Source: CALVXC01 sp036636255
Lineage (GTDB): Bacteria; Bacillota_I; Bacilli_A; RF39; UBA660
Assembly: GCA_036636255.1 (NCBI GenBank)
Contig: JAVWOV010000016.1
Location: forward strand, 1 to 15,558
Length of the DNA stretch: 15,558 nucleotides
Direction of reading: 5' to 3'
The translations under genes were made by a program, and so were the position numbers. The notes beneath the pieces were generated by a model. That model saw nothing but the letters and a program-made list of their open reading frames with translations, made no database searches and was not told where the DNA came from. Of the stretch, positions 14,767 through 15,558 are shown piece by piece (positions within the stretch are counted from its first letter, which is position 1; each line of letters starts with the position of its first letter).

Positions 14767-15558
14767 ATGTCAAAAATAGAAGATTTAAGCCTTTATTTAG
14801 GTGGTTTTATTAATATCGATAAAAATTATATTTATTTAATAATTTTAACTATTATTGTTTTTTTGGTGGCTTTTATTATTAAAAGAATAAGTTTTAGTTT
14901 ATTAAAAATTATTAAAGATAATCATAAACGTTTTTTATATATGCGTAATTTTAAAATAGCGATTAGTCTTATAAAATGGTTAGTAATATTTTTGATATGG
15001 GAAGATCATATAGCTAGCCTTATTACTTTAATTAGTTTTATATCAGCGGCTATTGCGCTTTCTTTAAGAGAATTAATTTTAAATTTTTTTTCAGGCATTT
15101 ATATTAAAATAAAAAAACCTTTTGAAATAGAAGATAGAATTCAAATAGAAGAATTAAAAGGTGATGTTGTTAATATGACTAGTATGAATTTTGAAGTGCT
15201 AGAAATTGGTGAAAAAAGTGCTGGAGGACAAAGTACGGGAATTATTATTAGTTTTCCTAATTCTACTGTTTTTAAACAACCTATCAAAAATTATAATAAG
15301 GCTTTTAAATATGTTTGGGAAGAAATAAGTGTATGTCTTCCTATCGATAGCGATATTGAAAATGCTAAAAAAATATTATTAAAAATAGTTAATAGTAATG
15401 CTTTGATAAAATCTATTCCGCCTAAAATGAAAAATCAAATTAATGATGTGGGTCTTCATTATCGTATATATTATAATCAATATAATCCTATTATTTATAC
15501 GAAAGTAATTGATAATCATATTGAGCTTCAAATAAGATTTCTTATGCATCCAAAAAAA
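14767..15558 (+). CDS. MscS-family mechanosensitive channel, 3' end outside the window
   Basis: The frame is open for 264 codons to the window edge, so the C-terminus is missing. Three membrane segments fit the MscS core: about 21-39, 61-78 and the pore-lining helix about 81-112 (ASLITLISFISAAIALSLRELI), followed by the family motif around NFFSGIYIKIKKPFEIEDRI (106-125), the beta domain (126-180) with the conserved SFPNS (162-166), and the start of the alpha/beta vestibule domain. Only three helices are present, so this is a small MscS rather than a large MscK type. The INPFxVGD consensus reads KKPFEIED. Such channels open on membrane tension and release solutes during osmotic downshock. A long insertion-like GEKSAGGQSTG (147-157) precedes the SFPNS strand. 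It has its own promoter. Confidence 0.88.
   Translation, partial: MSKIEDLSLYLGGFINIDKNYIYLIILTIIVFLVAFIIKRISFSLLKIIKDNHKRFLYMRNFKIAISLIKWLVIFLIWEDHIASLITLISFISAAIALSLRELILNFFSGIYIKIKKPFEIEDRIQIEELKGDVVNMTSMNFEVLEIGEKSAGGQSTGIIISFPNSTVFKQPIKNYNKAFKYVWEEISVCLPIDSDIENAKKILLKIVNSNALIKSIPPKMKNQINDVGLHYRIYYNQYNPIIYTKVIDNHIELQIRFLMHPKK

Overview
This is a very AT-rich stretch of bacterial chromosome carrying housekeeping genes, almost all on the + strand. The gene set (rny, ezrA, ftsEX next to prfB, a YitT-family gene, a 3'-5'-exonuclease-degenerate polA) together with strong GGAGG-type ribosome binding sites and short hairpin + T-run terminators points to a low-GC Bacillota, most likely an uncultivated or host-associated lineage of class Bacilli or near Erysipelotrichia; I cannot name a genus. 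UGA is a stop codon here: prfB (RF2) is present and is itself controlled by an in-frame UGA, and deoC ends in TGA, so this is not a code-4 Mollicute. Nothing in the window looks like a mobile element, CRISPR array, phage or biosynthetic cluster, and no RNA gene was recognised.

Layout. 1-168: leader region with a 25-bp-period repeat, a clear promoter and a 5' hairpin for rny (169-1722, RNase Y). 1752-1778: bidirectional terminator shared with a convergent 76-aa Tyr/Pro-rich small protein gene (1792-2022, minus). 2032-2057: a perfect 9-bp inverted repeat sits on the -10 box of that small gene, between it and a divergent M29 aminopeptidase gene (2077-3186). Next comes a membrane-anchored, apparently catalytically dead polysaccharide-deacetylase-like protein (3223-4086), then a terminator. 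4178-7810: a prfB-yitT-ftsE-ftsX transcription unit with its own promoter and terminator; prfB contains the classical +1 programmed frameshift, so its true span is 4209-5298. 7854-8192: rbfA. 8249-12869: deoC-tyrS-polA, with a promoter and an odd leader ahead of deoC and a terminator after polA. 12921-14710: ezrA with its own promoter and terminator. 14720-end: promoter and the first 264 codons of an MscS-type channel cut by the window edge.

Functionally the window covers mRNA turnover (RNase Y), translation (RF2, RbfA, TyrRS), replication and repair (Pol I), cell division and wall remodelling (FtsEX, EzrA, the deacetylase-like protein), nucleoside catabolism (DeoC), peptide turnover (M29 peptidase) and osmotic protection (MscS). 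The points most worth a second look are regulatory: the RF2 frameshift in a genome that rarely uses UGA, the displaced Shine-Dalgarno in the deoC leader, and the dyad at the divergent promoter. The degenerate deacetylase-like protein and the small Tyr/Pro-rich protein are the least characterised products. I did not find a convincing new multi-gene system.
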